Of a stretch of DNA of 64,000 bases, positions 38,114 to 50,384 are shown one piece after another; positions within the stretch are counted from its first letter, which is position 1; every line of letters starts with the position of its first letter. Source of the stretch: Kryptolebias marmoratus (taxonomy: Eukaryota > Chordata > Actinopteri > Cyprinodontiformes > Rivulidae); NCBI RefSeq assembly GCF_001649575.2, contig NC_051431.1, positions 17,856,671 to 17,920,670 on the forward strand, given 5' to 3'. A model generated the notes under the pieces. The model was given only the letters and a program-made list of their open reading frames with translations, ran no database searches and had not been told where the DNA came from. The position numbers and the translations under genes were made by a program.

Positions 38114-38984
38114 ATTGAAGAAATTATTGCTTTAAGGTGATTATAAAAAAGTGGGCATTTTCTGGTGCTTTCTGTGGCTGTGCCAGCCCGCTGAGCACTG
38201 CGTCAGCATGGGTCGAGTGCCACAATGTGCCTGTCAGTTTGTGGGACATCCCAAAGGAGCAAGGCAAGAGGCAGCCCCCGCCAACCTTGCACATCCATCA
38301 TTGTGACACCACAAGCTGCAGTCATGGGAAACCCACCGCTGGCCAGTTGCTCTGGACCAGAGCTGGAAGGGGAAAGTCAGGGGGTGGGGGGGTCCTCGCC
38401 ATCCATTAAAAACACATTGTTTTGTTTATTATAACTAGTTAATGAGGTTGAAGCCAGGCCTCGTTTTGTTTTGCAAATACTTCCAGAGGGGATTTGGAGG
38501 CAAAAAGCCCCATAGCTGGGTCTGGGCAAGGCGATTCATGAGGGCCTGGGCGCTTTATAATGGATGGTCTTTGGATTTTATGGGAGAGGACTTGGCCATG
38601 TTAGGAGCGAGATCCTTGGTTCTTGTAAAACGAATTGTTTTTAGGGCTTTTCTCCATATGCTGAGCTCAAACTCACACTTTTTTCAGTCACACATTTTTG
38701 CCATCCATCTTTTTTGTTCAAACTGCTATATATTTTTAGGTCTCTCTTAGTTTATGAATTGAACCTGAGGTTTTATTTAAGAGTAAAGCCCAAATCATCT
38801 GTTTATACAAGTTTTTAAATAGTTTAATGAGCAATGAGCAACAGTTACAAATACAAATTAAAGTCCTAGCAACATCATCATCTGCAGGCTTTTATGCCAG
38901 AGTTTTAGACACAGATCATCTTTAAAATGTTATAGCTGTTATGGTAAACCTTGAAAATACTGTTATGTGCAACCTTTTACAATG
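38114..38984. other. Intron, no gene seen
   Basis: Includes a G-rich tract near 38377-38393 on a GC-richer background. Two overlapping plus-strand ORFs are open here but no family or splice pair supports them. Confidence 0.45.
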
Positions 38985-39555
38985 CTGCAAGATATTGCAT
39001 GAGCTTACGTCATCTGTTAGCACTTAGAGTATGTGTTGGACATGACTATCTGCTACTACCACATCCAATTTTAGCTCCATACCTGTAAAATTCACTGAGC
39101 AATAGTTATTTTTGTGTAGGCTAATGTTGCTTAGCTGTGGCGGCCATCTTAAATTAAGTTGACTCTAAATGTGAATCAGTTGTAGATGTACAGCAAATGA
39201 TTACTTTCTGAGAGTTTGACGAAAATCCATTAAGTGGTTCACAAGATATTTTGCTAACAAAGTTGATACTAATACTTAATGGCAACATTTTAAACACAGA
39301 TCTTGTCTATCAGTTATCATTCAACATCTAAGATGGGGATCAGTCTCAACTACTACCACCAAAATGTAGCTCAATATATATAAAAGGTGACTGAGTTTTG
39401 AGCATTTTTGTGTTTGCTAGGATTGCTTTGCTGTAGCGACCATCTTATATTGGCTTGACTTCAACACACACATGCACTCATGCTCACATGACAAATACAT
39501 TATAGCTTCACCTTGGCGGGTGATAAAAATATTTTAAAGGAAGAGAAGACTTCAG
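38985..39555 (+). repeat. Unclassified dispersed repeat, head-to-tail dimer
   Basis: Two successive diverged monomers of about 280 bases. Each has a question of order: CTACTACCAC..., a line like TTTTGTGTxxGCTA, then CTTxGCTGTxGCGxCCATCTTA. The first monomer ends GATATTTTGCTAAC at about 39248-39262. The same family, also dimeric, occurs at 63060-63672. It resembles a teleost repeat ending in TTTTGCTAACAGAC, whose class I do not know. Confidence 0.75.
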
Positions 39556-40410
39556 ATCTTTTGTCAGGGTGACATGATGTTTGAATTTAAGGAAGATGAG
39601 TTTTTAACAAGGAAAAACAGAGGGGGAAAAAAGATTTATTTGAAAGCAAAAGAATGATAAGTGGCAAATGTTAGCAGTATCGGCGGTTTGTGGAGCCAGA
39701 GGCCCCCTGTCTAACAGAGATAGGCAAGAGGGCCCACTCCCTGTCCAGCCACAGCAGGGGCCCTGGGCTGCCTGCTGACACGTCTACTTTAATTGTTGGT
39801 ATTAAATCACTTACACTTTAGCTCCAGATGCTATCTGTCATCCGTTAAGATCTTTTACAGTAGCGGGTGTATGCTGCTCAAATGAGAAACACTCCAGAGA
39901 GACACACGCACAAACACATACCACATTCACGGTAAGTCTCACGCACAAAGACAGTGAGGCGAGAGCATGTACGCACACATGTAGCTAGATTAAACAAACA
40001 CGCTCTCACACAAATACAATGGGGTCCTGTGTTGGACTGATTGTCGACGGGAGTGGACAGACAGGGAACGGGACTCCACCCCACCTTTACCGCGGGCCAC
40101 CCGTCAGTCACCGAGCACACCACACCACCAGCTACACCGCCAGCTGTTTACTTTAGGAAGGCGGCTCAAAGCCAATTAAAATACACTTAGAGCTGTGTCC
40201 GACTTGTGTTTGGAGAGATAATATGAGTCCAGAAGCCCAGTCAACATGGTGTGCAAGTGGGCAGGAGGGGAGTATGTTTTGTTGTCTCAGAGTGAAATGT
40301 GTCATTACAGCACAGCAAGATACTTATTCATGAGTCAAACAAAACACAGTCATGCACTTTATGACAACTTTATCCCCTCCAGAAAGAGCAGTTAGGTACT
40401 TTATTTTATG
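39556..40410. other. Intron, no gene seen
   Basis: Single-copy-looking sequence. CA-rich patches occur at about 39900-40000. Confidence 0.45.
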
Positions 40411-40569
40411 GTAGTAGTCCATTTTGGTCTTTGTTCCACTCAGACTAGCTGCTAGCTCATCAGTTCATTCAGAATGAAACGTTTATTTATTCAAACCACT
40501 GGTAAGATATTAGATGTTTATAACATTTTCACAGAACTTTACTTCAAAAGATCTGAACTGTCCCTTTAA
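40411..40569 (+). mobile_element. Right-arm fragment of the palindromic MITE
   Basis: Well preserved: GACTAGCTGCTAGCTCATCAG, GGTAAGATATTAGATG, then CAAAAGATCTGAACTGTCCC and TTTAAG at the end. The left arm is missing, so this is a truncated insertion or the product of a deletion. Confidence 0.75.
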
Positions 40570-43500
40570 GTTATCAGAACAGGGCCATTGGCACAATAAT
40601 TTTTTTGCTGCAATATCTTTAAAAGTGAGGGTGAGAGTGTGAGTGAAAACATTAATCAATAAAAATAAGTAGCCTTGTGCACAAATGTGAAACACATGGG
40701 CTTACCATTATGTGTGAAAACGCATACAGTAGTAAATGATATCGGGGTAGTAACACGCATGCACACAAGCACGCACACACAAATAGATGCAGGGAGAACA
40801 GGGTGCTGATATGAGTGGTGGTGAGTGGTGAGCAGAGACGGGAGCTCCATGTCTGTTCGGTGTGTTTTAAGAGTGTTTAAATGAGTGAAAAGTCAGTTAT
40901 GGCTTCCAGATGGGGGCCGGTTTGATCCGGATCATTCTGACAGGCCTAGACTTTGATGTGCTGCTGCCTATTACTGACATTACTTGGAGACAGGCATATT
41001 TCTCCCTAATCACTTCCAACTCCTCCACACCAGTCCAGTGCATGGTCTGCACCAGCTAGACACACCAGGGCTACAGCGGGGGTCTGTGTCTCTGCAGTGT
41101 ATGCATCAATTATCATGTGCATACGCTTGTGAGAGGGTATTTGCTGTGCCATAAATATGGCCCAGTATTTATTGCAGGTCAGAGCGCAGATACGCACCTG
41201 TCTCACGTAAAGCAAGCAGTAAAATCTTAAGTATTAATGTACATTTTCATAACAGGGTCTGCAGTGGCCCAGCATGGTTACATTTTCACTCGGGTTGTGT
41301 TTCAGCTTAACTTCGACTGTCCTCCTGAAGTTTCATTGTAAACCTGTAGTTCTGAATGAAAAGCAAAAGGAGAGGACCAGAAAGCAGAGTATAATGCCTT
41401 CATTTGTGCAAGGGGAGAATTCCCTTGGAAGCATCCATCTTGTCAGTCAGGTTAAATATAGTTCAGACAGACAGAATAATTCCTCCACTTCCCTCTCCAC
41501 CCACACTCCCCAGTGGAAGCCATTTCTCAGTGACCACAGGAGGAGGACGAACAAAAGTGGGGGGAAAGGAGCACCAGTCTGCTCCTCACTAATCACTCTG
41601 TGACCCTGAGACCACCCCTCTTCTATCCCTTGCAAGTGCTCCTCCTGATTTTTTTTTGGGGGGGGGATTTTGGAGAGGGATGAAGGGTGAAGGAGTGAAT
41701 CAGGCCGAAGTTCCCCTCTCTTTATCTCCCAAAGACAGGGGAATGCCAAGAGGCCGGCACTTTTTTGTCTGTTCCTTGGAAAGAGCTGGGCTGGGTCTAC
41801 TTGGAGTGGTGCATGCAGGTATTCAGAGCAAATCTGGAGTGTTCTTCAGTGGACAATTGTGCAGCCCGAGAACAATGTGAGTCATTGATGAGGCATCTGT
41901 AGAGAGATGCAGGTGTCTGAGGTGAAGAGCTGTCTCTCAGGCTTGACCCACTTATCTTCCGCAGCTCTTCTCTTCTCGAACAAAAAATTTATATCCTTCA
42001 AACGCTTATAAAAATGTCCAGACATCACACTTTGCTGCGTTCAGAAATGCCATATCACAAGACACAGCATTGGGCAAATGCTTTGGGACACTCATGTCAG
42101 AGAGCAAGACAGTGAGACAGGAAAGGACCTTTGACCCCTGGGCTTCACTCGACATTCCTGGTAATTGCACTCCATCATACTTTGTTCGGAAAAAGCAAAC
42201 ATCTAAATAAATCCTGTCAAACCATGTTGTCGTATTTGCCGGCAGATAAGACCAAAAAAAAACAAGCCCATGTTCCATAAACACAAACATGAGGAATCAC
42301 AAATCAGTGCTCACAGTCACCACAACCATAAATCGGAATCAGAGACATTTTTAGCATTTGAGTTGGACAGGGAGAGGACAGTGGAGCAACCCGCTCTTTA
42401 AAATCTCATCACTTCTGTCACTGCGGCTTCAAACTGAAGCTAAAATGCTGACTGCCTCATTGATACAAAGCTGTATTACCCAGCAGGCAATAGTGGACTT
42501 GAGTTGAAAAGAAGCAGGCCTCGTCTTTCTTTTTATGAATATCTTGCAGAACAAACTTTCTCTGATGCAGTGACCTGTGGTAGAGTTCATGTGTGCTGAA
42601 GCGAAGTCTGACAGAATCAGATTTACACAAACATAAAAAAATTAAAATGCACTGTTAAGATGCAACAGTGCACCTCACTTTCTAATGCTTTTAACTAATG
42701 CTTCGGTTCAATAATCTATAGAAAAGAACAGCAGAAGAAGAATAAGGTTGTGATCTCACAGATGCCCCCAGGGGTCAGAGGCAGATTACAGCCTGCCTCA
42801 CTGTTGGTTTTTTTCAGTGTGATTTTATATTAGATGAATAACATTAAAAATGTAATACATATAAGAGAAAAACATCAGCACTTCAGTAGAAACATGACAT
42901 ATAATGAAAGTTTCTACAAAATATTACATTAGCAAAAAAAAAAATAAGAAGTTCAAAAGTGTCTGTGCTGTGTTCGATCAGGAAATGGGCAAAACATATA
43001 TTAATATGTTTTATTTTATCGTCATGTGTTTTCTTTTTTTTTAAATTCTCATCATGACAGTACTTCAACTGACTGCATGTCACTGCTGTGATGAGCCTGA
43101 ACCTATTGGCTACATACAAAGCAGCAGTTTTCATGGAAAAAATAAAGAGATTTTTAAAAATTTATTTTCAAAATTAACATTTCCCCAAAAAATATTTTTG
43201 GTTCATTTGTATAGAATTTCACCAAGTCTTTGAAAAACAAAGATGTTTCAGCGTACTTTGCACAGGCCGAATATCGCTTTGTGCGTTGGAATCCCAAAAC
43301 AATGAAGCAACTTGTACTTGCTTTTAACATCTGTTTTGCTTTATCCAGACTTTGTCAACATTAAACTTGGACTGTTTTTTTGAAAAGATCAATGATTAAG
43401 AGGAAAAAGAAAACTTAATCAAAAAAAAAAAAAGGCCCACAACTGTTTTGGGTTGTTCTTGTATATTTTGATGTCAAAGTTAAGGTCACTTATTAGAGAG

Positions 43501-46335
43501 CCATTTTTAATTCAGCATTTTGGTAAAAATGGATGGGAATTTTCTGCTTCAAATCTGAATGAAGAGATTTTTCTCAAACTTGGAAAAAAGTTGTTGTGTA
43601 GTTGGGGGTACCAACTTTCTGGATGAAAACGTTTCAACTGTTTCTTTGTTTTGGGAATTGCCTCTGATGAGAATTTTCTCGGCACAGGCTTGTATTCTTT
43701 TAGAAAAGACAAATGAATTTATTGTCTTTGACAGGAATGGTGCAGTTTACAGCTATTTGCAGTCTCTTAAGTGACTGGACATCAAAACGTTGATGAAAAA
43801 GCAAATAAATTATTGTGTTTTGGTCATTTTTTTCTCTCAAAATTATACTTTAACTATTCTGACATATGGTAAAACATATTACGCGGGATAACAAATGAAT
43901 TTTTCAGACTGTGTTTTCTCGTCTATCACATGGGTACGAGCCTCTGGGAAGATTTTACCTTTGTGTTGGAGCTCCTACAACATCAAATGACAAATCAGCA
44001 ACAGCAATGCAACAAGCTCTCAGGAGGGTGGATATATAATACTTTAACTCTCCTGGTCGGAGCATTCACAGCCGCTGAAATTTCACACCCAGATTTATCT
44101 TATTTTCTCAACTTATTTTAATATCTATTAGTTCTCTTTGTGGGTTAGCCTGGAAATAAAGTCACAGGGTTTTCTGCATAATAAAATCATTTGAAACTGC
44201 CACATTAAAAGAAGAAAAAAAACATGGTTTGAGGTGAAGCCTGAGCCATCCTCCTGGATTTGGGCAAATTCAGCTGATGCAAAACAAGGAATTAATTTGA
44301 GGGGAGCGGCTTGTGTGCAGAGCTTGGCGCTCTGACAAAGATGAATGGCATCATTCCAAGCGAATGGTAATTTCACTTTTTGTGACAGTGCTTTAGAGCA
44401 AAAGCGACTCTGAACGCACAAAGCATTTGCAATCCCATTGAGAGCCCTCGGTACCTGCCTATCAGACACCGCACATTGTTTACCAATCATCTGATATTGA
44501 TTGGTTTCAGACTAAAGTTTGAAGATGAATTAGAGTGAGAGAAGGTTAAGTCCTAACCTTGAAAGATTTAGTGTCTATTCAGCCCGCATGTAGGACTCTC
44601 CTCAGCTCACTTGGAGAATGGGGAACTTTTAAATTCAATAGGGGGTGGGAGACACAAAACGTGTCACATTCACCAAGTGAATCCACTGGAAGAAACGCAG
44701 AAGAACACCCAAAAAGCATAATCTTTCTCCCAGTTGATAGAAATGGTAATTGCATGTGTGGGATAATACTTTGAAGCCAAGGCCTCGGTCGGACAGACCG
44801 CCTATTTAGGTTAAAAAAGGGGCAACAAAACAGCTCCTTCTTTACGCCTTTGTTCACTTCTCCACTCTTTTAAATGTTTACTGAAAAAGAACCTTCAAAT
44901 CCACTCTCCATCTCCTTCTCAATGTGGCACCTATCACTCTTGGGTGCATGGACACATTGTGTTATGGAAATCATGGATATGTAGCGATCATTCCCATGAA
45001 TCATTTTCTATTTATTATTCAGAGGCTCAAGAATCCGAATTTCATCCTCTTAAGGTGAACAAAAACATTTTGACATAAAGTACATCATTTGAATACCGGT
45101 ACTTTGTTAAAGGACCGACTGCGTAGAAATCTTTAAAGGAATACATTACACTTGAGATGAAACTACGCTTAAAACCCTCACTTCTTAGTCATTCTGTCTC
45201 TGGTTTAGATGGTAAAACCGATGCTCTTGAAACCAAAAGCAAAATGACAGAGCGCCACAGGACATGAGGAGCTTCCACTTTAACATGCTGCAGAAGTGAT
45301 GTTCTGACAAAATGGCATCCATTTTTTGATATTTTTGTCAGGGTCAGGAGTCCTGTCAGCCTGTTGGAATGTACCATCTCTCAGTGTGAGGCTGGAGCTC
45401 TAAATGGACCGGTGAGCCACCCATCACAGCTGGGCCACACCACTTAACATCCCTTTCCCACCCACCCCTCCACCCCCACCCCCTCCAGCCAAAACATCTT
45501 CTCTGGTCTGTTGCAAGGCTCTCCAGCCCACTCGACCTCCACAGAATAGAACTAACCCCACAAGATGCCCAGGTCAGAGGTCGCACTTGAAGGGGGCACG
45601 CAAGGCTCGTGGTCTGATGGGGGGAAGAGGAGAGCAAACGCTGTCCTTGCAAAGTGAGTCATTCTGTTGCGAATTAAAACATCCCTTCAACAAAAACAAT
45701 GCACTGAGGGGACCTTTATCCGGCTCAAACACACTCTAAAATGTTGAGAATGAGAATAAAAGAATAAAAACCATTATCAGAGGACAGAAAACACAATGTT
45801 CTAAGGTCTTTTCCTATTTTAAAACAACTTCAACAAATTTCTGTTTCATATGCCAGAAACCCAACAGTTTCTTTTTTTTCATGTTAAAGGGCCGAGTGTA
45901 ATGCTACTGTTGACACGAAATGGACAGAGGTTATGGATTACAGCGTACCGCTAAGGATGCAGGTGTGTCCATCATGACACTGAGACAAGCGAGAAGTACC
46001 ACTGAAAGCAGACAGAACAGGACAGCAGGGCTCAGGGTCTGAGGGCTTCTGTAAATCATCCTGAAACTAATATGCTGGCCCACTGGGGGAAACCCACACG
46101 TGGCGTGCCGCAGCACATGTAGCAGAAATTATGGCAGATGTTCAATAACTTAACAAGTATATTGGGATGGTGTGTTACCATTCCAGTCCAGGGTAAGGCT
46201 GAGTGAAATGTTTTAGTTTAAATAACAGTAAGGACCACAAGCAAAAGTAATTTAGATAAAACTGTCAAAATCAGTAACATTTCAACATGCATTGAAAGAA
46301 TATTATTTCATTACAAAAATGATAATAATTAATAC
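40570..46335. other. Intron; candidate conserved blocks 43920-44540 and 44930-45060
   Basis: No exon recognised. Positions 44120-44500 are clean, with few runs and several ATTA-type motifs. The 120-residue ORF on their minus strand has no family signature and is probably a by-product of low stop density. A T/G homopolymer pair lies at about 41649-41667, and A runs occur at 42935-42945 and 43421-43433. Confidence 0.35.
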
Positions 46336-47029
46336 TTAAAGTGAAAGCTCAGATGAAGTGGGGGTTCTATCGAAAGTTTGTAAACAATTTATATCTTACC
46401 TGTTGAAGATAGCTCTTTGAACAACCTCATTTTGGTGACATAAAGTTAAATTCTAACACACTGACAAGCTAATGGCTAGTCCAAGACCAATGTGGATTTC
46501 TGCAATCTTAAAACAGCTTCATTCTCAAAAATTCTATAACTGTTCTTGTGAATACTATTTTATAAACTTTAAAATGAACATCAATTTCACATGACATAGT
46601 TATTTTGGCTGAAAAAATTATATTCCTGCAGAACATGCCTCTAGGCTGCAGAAGTTCTACAGCTAGCTGTTGTTAATGCTAATTGCACCTGCAAAAAAAG
46701 CACTGATTGCTGTGTAAGTAACCATGTAATGCAAAATTAGCAGTGGTCTAAATCTTTATAGAACTGGTTCACATGAACCACTGTGATTTTTTTTTAGGAT
46801 TTGAGACAGACATGTTTTAATTAATAAAAGTTTTTTTTAAATTGACAGAGTTCCACTTTGATCTTTCCCCCACTTGAATTAGTCATTAGCTTGTTAATTC
46901 TGTCAGAATTAAACTGTATTTCTCCAAATTTAGCTCATTTAAAAAACCTATCTACAATAGTTAAGATATTCATTGTGCATAACCTTTTCCGAAGAACTCC
47001 ACTTCAAAAGATCTGAACTATCCCTTTAT
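46336..47029. mobile_element. Palindromic MITE, near-complete copy B (best copy)
   Basis: The left end is TTAAAGTGAAAGCTCAGATG then AAGTGGGGGTTCT and TATCTTACCTGTTGAAGATAG. The right end is CCACTTCAAAAGATCTGAAC followed by TATCCCTTTATAA, which is the inverted form. CTAATGGCTAGTCC on the left pairs with the gene-order-equivalent AATTAGTCATTAGCTTGTT on the right. About 690 bases, with no transposase ORF. Confidence 0.85.
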
Positions 47030-47190
47030 AACATTTAAACACAGCCATTTCTGGGAAGCGTACAAGTTTTTCAACTTTGTACAATTAAAAGAAACGATGA
47101 AAAGGCCAAACCAATACAGAAATGTTGCTGACAAAAGGAACCTGCTGTTATTCTGAACTTTGATAGCGTAAGCACTATATTGATAGTGTA

Positions 47191-47191
<1 letters not shown>
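47030..47191. other. Short spacer with 16-base direct duplication
   Basis: TTGATAGTGTAAGCAC at about 47180-47195 repeats the sequence TTTGATAGCGTAAGCAC just upstream (about 47160-47174), a local slippage-type duplication beside the CA tract. Confidence 0.6.
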
Positions 47192-47226
<35 letters not shown>

Positions 47227-47246
47227 CACACACACATTCACACACA
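47192..47246. repeat. Microsatellite (CA)n, interrupted
   Basis: About 15 uninterrupted CA units followed by CCTCACACACAC and ATTCACACACA interruptions. Confidence 0.95.
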
Positions 47247-49707
47247 GAGTGAGGCCTTGGGGCTTAGCTAACCCTTGCAGCTTGACCGTCGGTCCTCAGC
47301 TCTGAATACGAGCAACACTTAAACTTTCCCCTTTTCAAACAGCAAAGCACAAAGAGAGGGCCACATCAGCGGCCTGCTGATCGTCCCCACAGATGACTGA
47401 GCGTGGACAACAGGCAGGTCCCTGGGCACATCTCCACACAATGTCCTCATGTCCCCCCAATCCATCTCTGGGTTTAGAACTGTATGTTGTGTATGCAGCG
47501 CTCCAATGTGAGACTAGATAAATACCAATTCTTTTGGGGAAGGGCAGTTGATAAAAAGGGAGCGGTTGGGGTATAGGAGGCCTGGTACTGCAGCTGTTCC
47601 ACTGGCCACATCCACCCCCTGAATCCCCTAGCCACCCACCACCACCATCTCCAGCAGCAGGTTCCTCCTACAGAGTAAAAAAAAAAAACACGCTTCATTA
47701 CGTCCTCTCTCCCTGGATCAGCCAGGGGCCTTTCAGTGCAGATAAGCCTCTTAGACATGAAGTAGCGCTCAGAGCTGCATTTGAGTGACAGCAGGAAGGT
47801 TTAGCCATTCAGTGGACAATGCTCACATTCTCTGGCTTTAATCTAGGAGGCGGACAATGATCTGTTTTTTAAGGCCTCATCTCCTCTGCTTTTCCCACAG
47901 CAGTAGGTGACTGGCACAAGGAAGAGAAAACGAGACAGAGAGGGCCGAGGGCCGGCTGCTGCGAAAGCGCACCGCTATCTCCCGAGGCCTCGTGTTTTTT
48001 TGACAGTCAAGACCGAGGTGGGACAAGAGGGGCAGTGCGACGAGGAGAGGAGGTGTGTGTGTGTGGGGGGGGGGTGTTGAAGTTGACGGACGGCAAAGCG
48101 CGCATCAATCACAAGCAAACACACTCACACACATATGCATGGGCACAAACAATAACTTGTGATGGTTGAGTGCGTCTGGGTGACAGACAGGCAGGTGAGA
48201 GGCCTGCTGGTGACGTGGCTTAGTGTAGTGCTTTGTCATTCTTATCTGCTGTGACCACTGACATCCACCCCTCCTCAGCCTTTCTGTGTGCTCCTAGGAT
48301 CTATTTATGTGCATGATAATGCACAGGCAACAAGGGTAAAAAGAAGTTAAGATGGTGTGAAAAGAAAAATTGTCTAGATGTATTGACACAATGTAACCCT
48401 GCACCCTTCTGGGCACTAATATAGTTTGATGACACAAAATATAATACCATATACCGGTAAACTAAAATCAACTCTTTATGAAATTGTAAAACAACTGACG
48501 CAAGTTCATAAATAAATATGAGACTACGAAAACCAAACGAGGCTTATTTTATTGGTTTATTGTGGTGTGCGTAAGCTGCAAAATATTCATGAACATGATT
48601 CTATGCAATAAAGTCTATTTTAGTAAGATTTCCCAATGTACAGTCAGGTATATAAAGTAGTAGTGCAGTTGTGATACTAATGAGTCTTTTTTTGTATTTT
48701 ATCAACAACATTTTTGAATTTCTTACAAGGAAAAGAAAATCATTGGTATCAGTTGAAACACATGTAGACAATAAATTACTTTATTTCAACACAGCACTGA
48801 CATAAGTTTGCGTTTAAATATACACATTTTTAAACTGTTTTTACTGATGGGAAAGTAGATTTCGCACAGGAAGTGAATGTCTAAGTGTGTTTCAGCCAAA
48901 ATGAACAAATAATACAAGCAGGAAAGACACAGTGTGCGTGCGCTGAAGAGCTAGGTGAATTATTTTAGCGTCGCCTCACACTTCACGCCAGTTTGTTTTT
49001 CCCCTGAGAGAGTATAAACATCTACACCTCATCTACAATAAACAGACACCACAGACTACTGAAAGAGGCATAGAAGTTCAGCTGAAGCCATTCAAACAGA
49101 CATTTGTGGTTGTGTGTGTGTGCATGTGTGTGTGAACAAGGGGCCAACATACGGAAACATGTCCTTCAAAAGACTTGCTGTAAAACCCCTTCAATGTCAA
49201 TCACTGGCCTGCTTATTACTCTAATTGGATTATGGCTACAGTTTGGCCCTCTGTATGCCTCTCTGTTTCTGGAAGGGGCAGTACCTGCAACACGAGCTGG
49301 TAAGTTTGAGAAACAAAAAAATATGACTTTTGCAAGTTCAGCTGCCGTTAGACTTTCAATTATCTAAACTTAAACTATATGATTCATTTTTTTTATCACT
49401 ATTTTTTAAAAATATTACTCATCACTAAATATACAGTACTTTAAAAATGATTTAGAAAAACTGAGGTAATATGAAATTCTACTGATTGGTAACTTGTTTT
49501 TATCTCCTGTTTAAATTTGTTGGTGGATGGCAAAAAAGTGTACAATGGTGGTACAACGTGGTTTCGTAAAAAGCACATCTCCAGGATAAAAGTCAATGTT
49601 TCCTAAATGTATCTACAGTATATCCACTGCAATTCTGATCTCTATTGTCCAGAATTTTAACATTTCACAGTTTTTTTTCTTTCTATTATATATGATTTTG
49701 TGAGAAG
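47247..49707. other. Intron, no gene seen
   Basis: Slightly GC-richer around 47880-48060, with a GT run merging into a G run near 48052-48075, but not a CpG island by eye. A short GT tract lies at about 49107-49133. Confidence 0.45.
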
Positions 49708-50384
49708 TTAAAAACGACAGGGAAAAGGTTTTATACAATAATATTTACCTGTTGTATATAGCTCTTCAAACGATCTCAATTTGGAGAAATTTAAGTTTAA
49801 TTCTGACCGGAAAAACAAGCTAACAGTTTGTCAAAGTGGAGCCAAGACCAAAGGGAAATCTTGTCAACAATTCCAATCTCAAAAAATTAATCGAGGTTAA
49901 TGTGTATTGCAGTTATTTACATAGATTGCTCTCCTTTTGCGAGCAGAAAAGTAGCGACAGCAGAGGTTGGACTGGTCCTACTCCAGCCTGAGGCACTTCG
50001 AACAGGAATATCATCATTTTTCTGCTGGAATAATTGTGTTATGCAAAACTGACTTTGATGTAAGAGTGTATACAAAAGCATTTGCATAAACCACTATGAA
50101 ATCTTTAAGATTACAGTTGTTTTAACAGGGTAGCAATTCACTTTAGTCTTGGCCCCGCTGCAACTACCATTAGCTCACCAGTCCAATCAAAATTAGACTT
50201 GATTTCTCCAAACTAAAGTCCTTCAAAGAGCTTTTAAAAAAGAAGAAATTAGTTTTTCATATTCTTTCTATGGCTGGAGATTGGCACCAGCTCCCTGTGA
50301 CCCTGAAAGAAGAAGCAGGTAAAGGAAATGGATGGATGGATATTCTTTCTACAAACCTCCAGTTCAAAAAAATCTAAACCATCT
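49708..50384. mobile_element. Palindromic MITE, near-complete copy C with nested LINE tail
   Basis: The left arm has ATATTTACCTGTTGTATATAG and CTCTTCAAACGATCTCAATT. The right arm has GCTGCAACTACCATTAGCTC, CCAAACTAAAGTCC and, after the nested insertion, CCTCCAGTTCAAAAAAATC. The right arm is split by a 69-base insertion at 50271-50339. Confidence 0.8.
50259..50351 (+). mobile_element. 5'-truncated LINE tail with perfect 12-base target site duplication
   Basis: The insert 50271-50339 reads GGCTGGAGATTGGCACCAGC, CTCCCTGTGACCCTG and ends AAATGGATGGATGG, matching the 3' terminus of common fish L2/RTE-type LINEs. ATATTCTTTCTA occurs at both 50259-50270 and 50340-50351, a perfect duplication of the target. 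Confidence 0.9.

Noticed and set aside
44128..44490. 120-residue minus-strand ORF
   Set aside because: Lies in a clean, probably conserved non-coding block; no recognisable domain. Open frame is likely chance.
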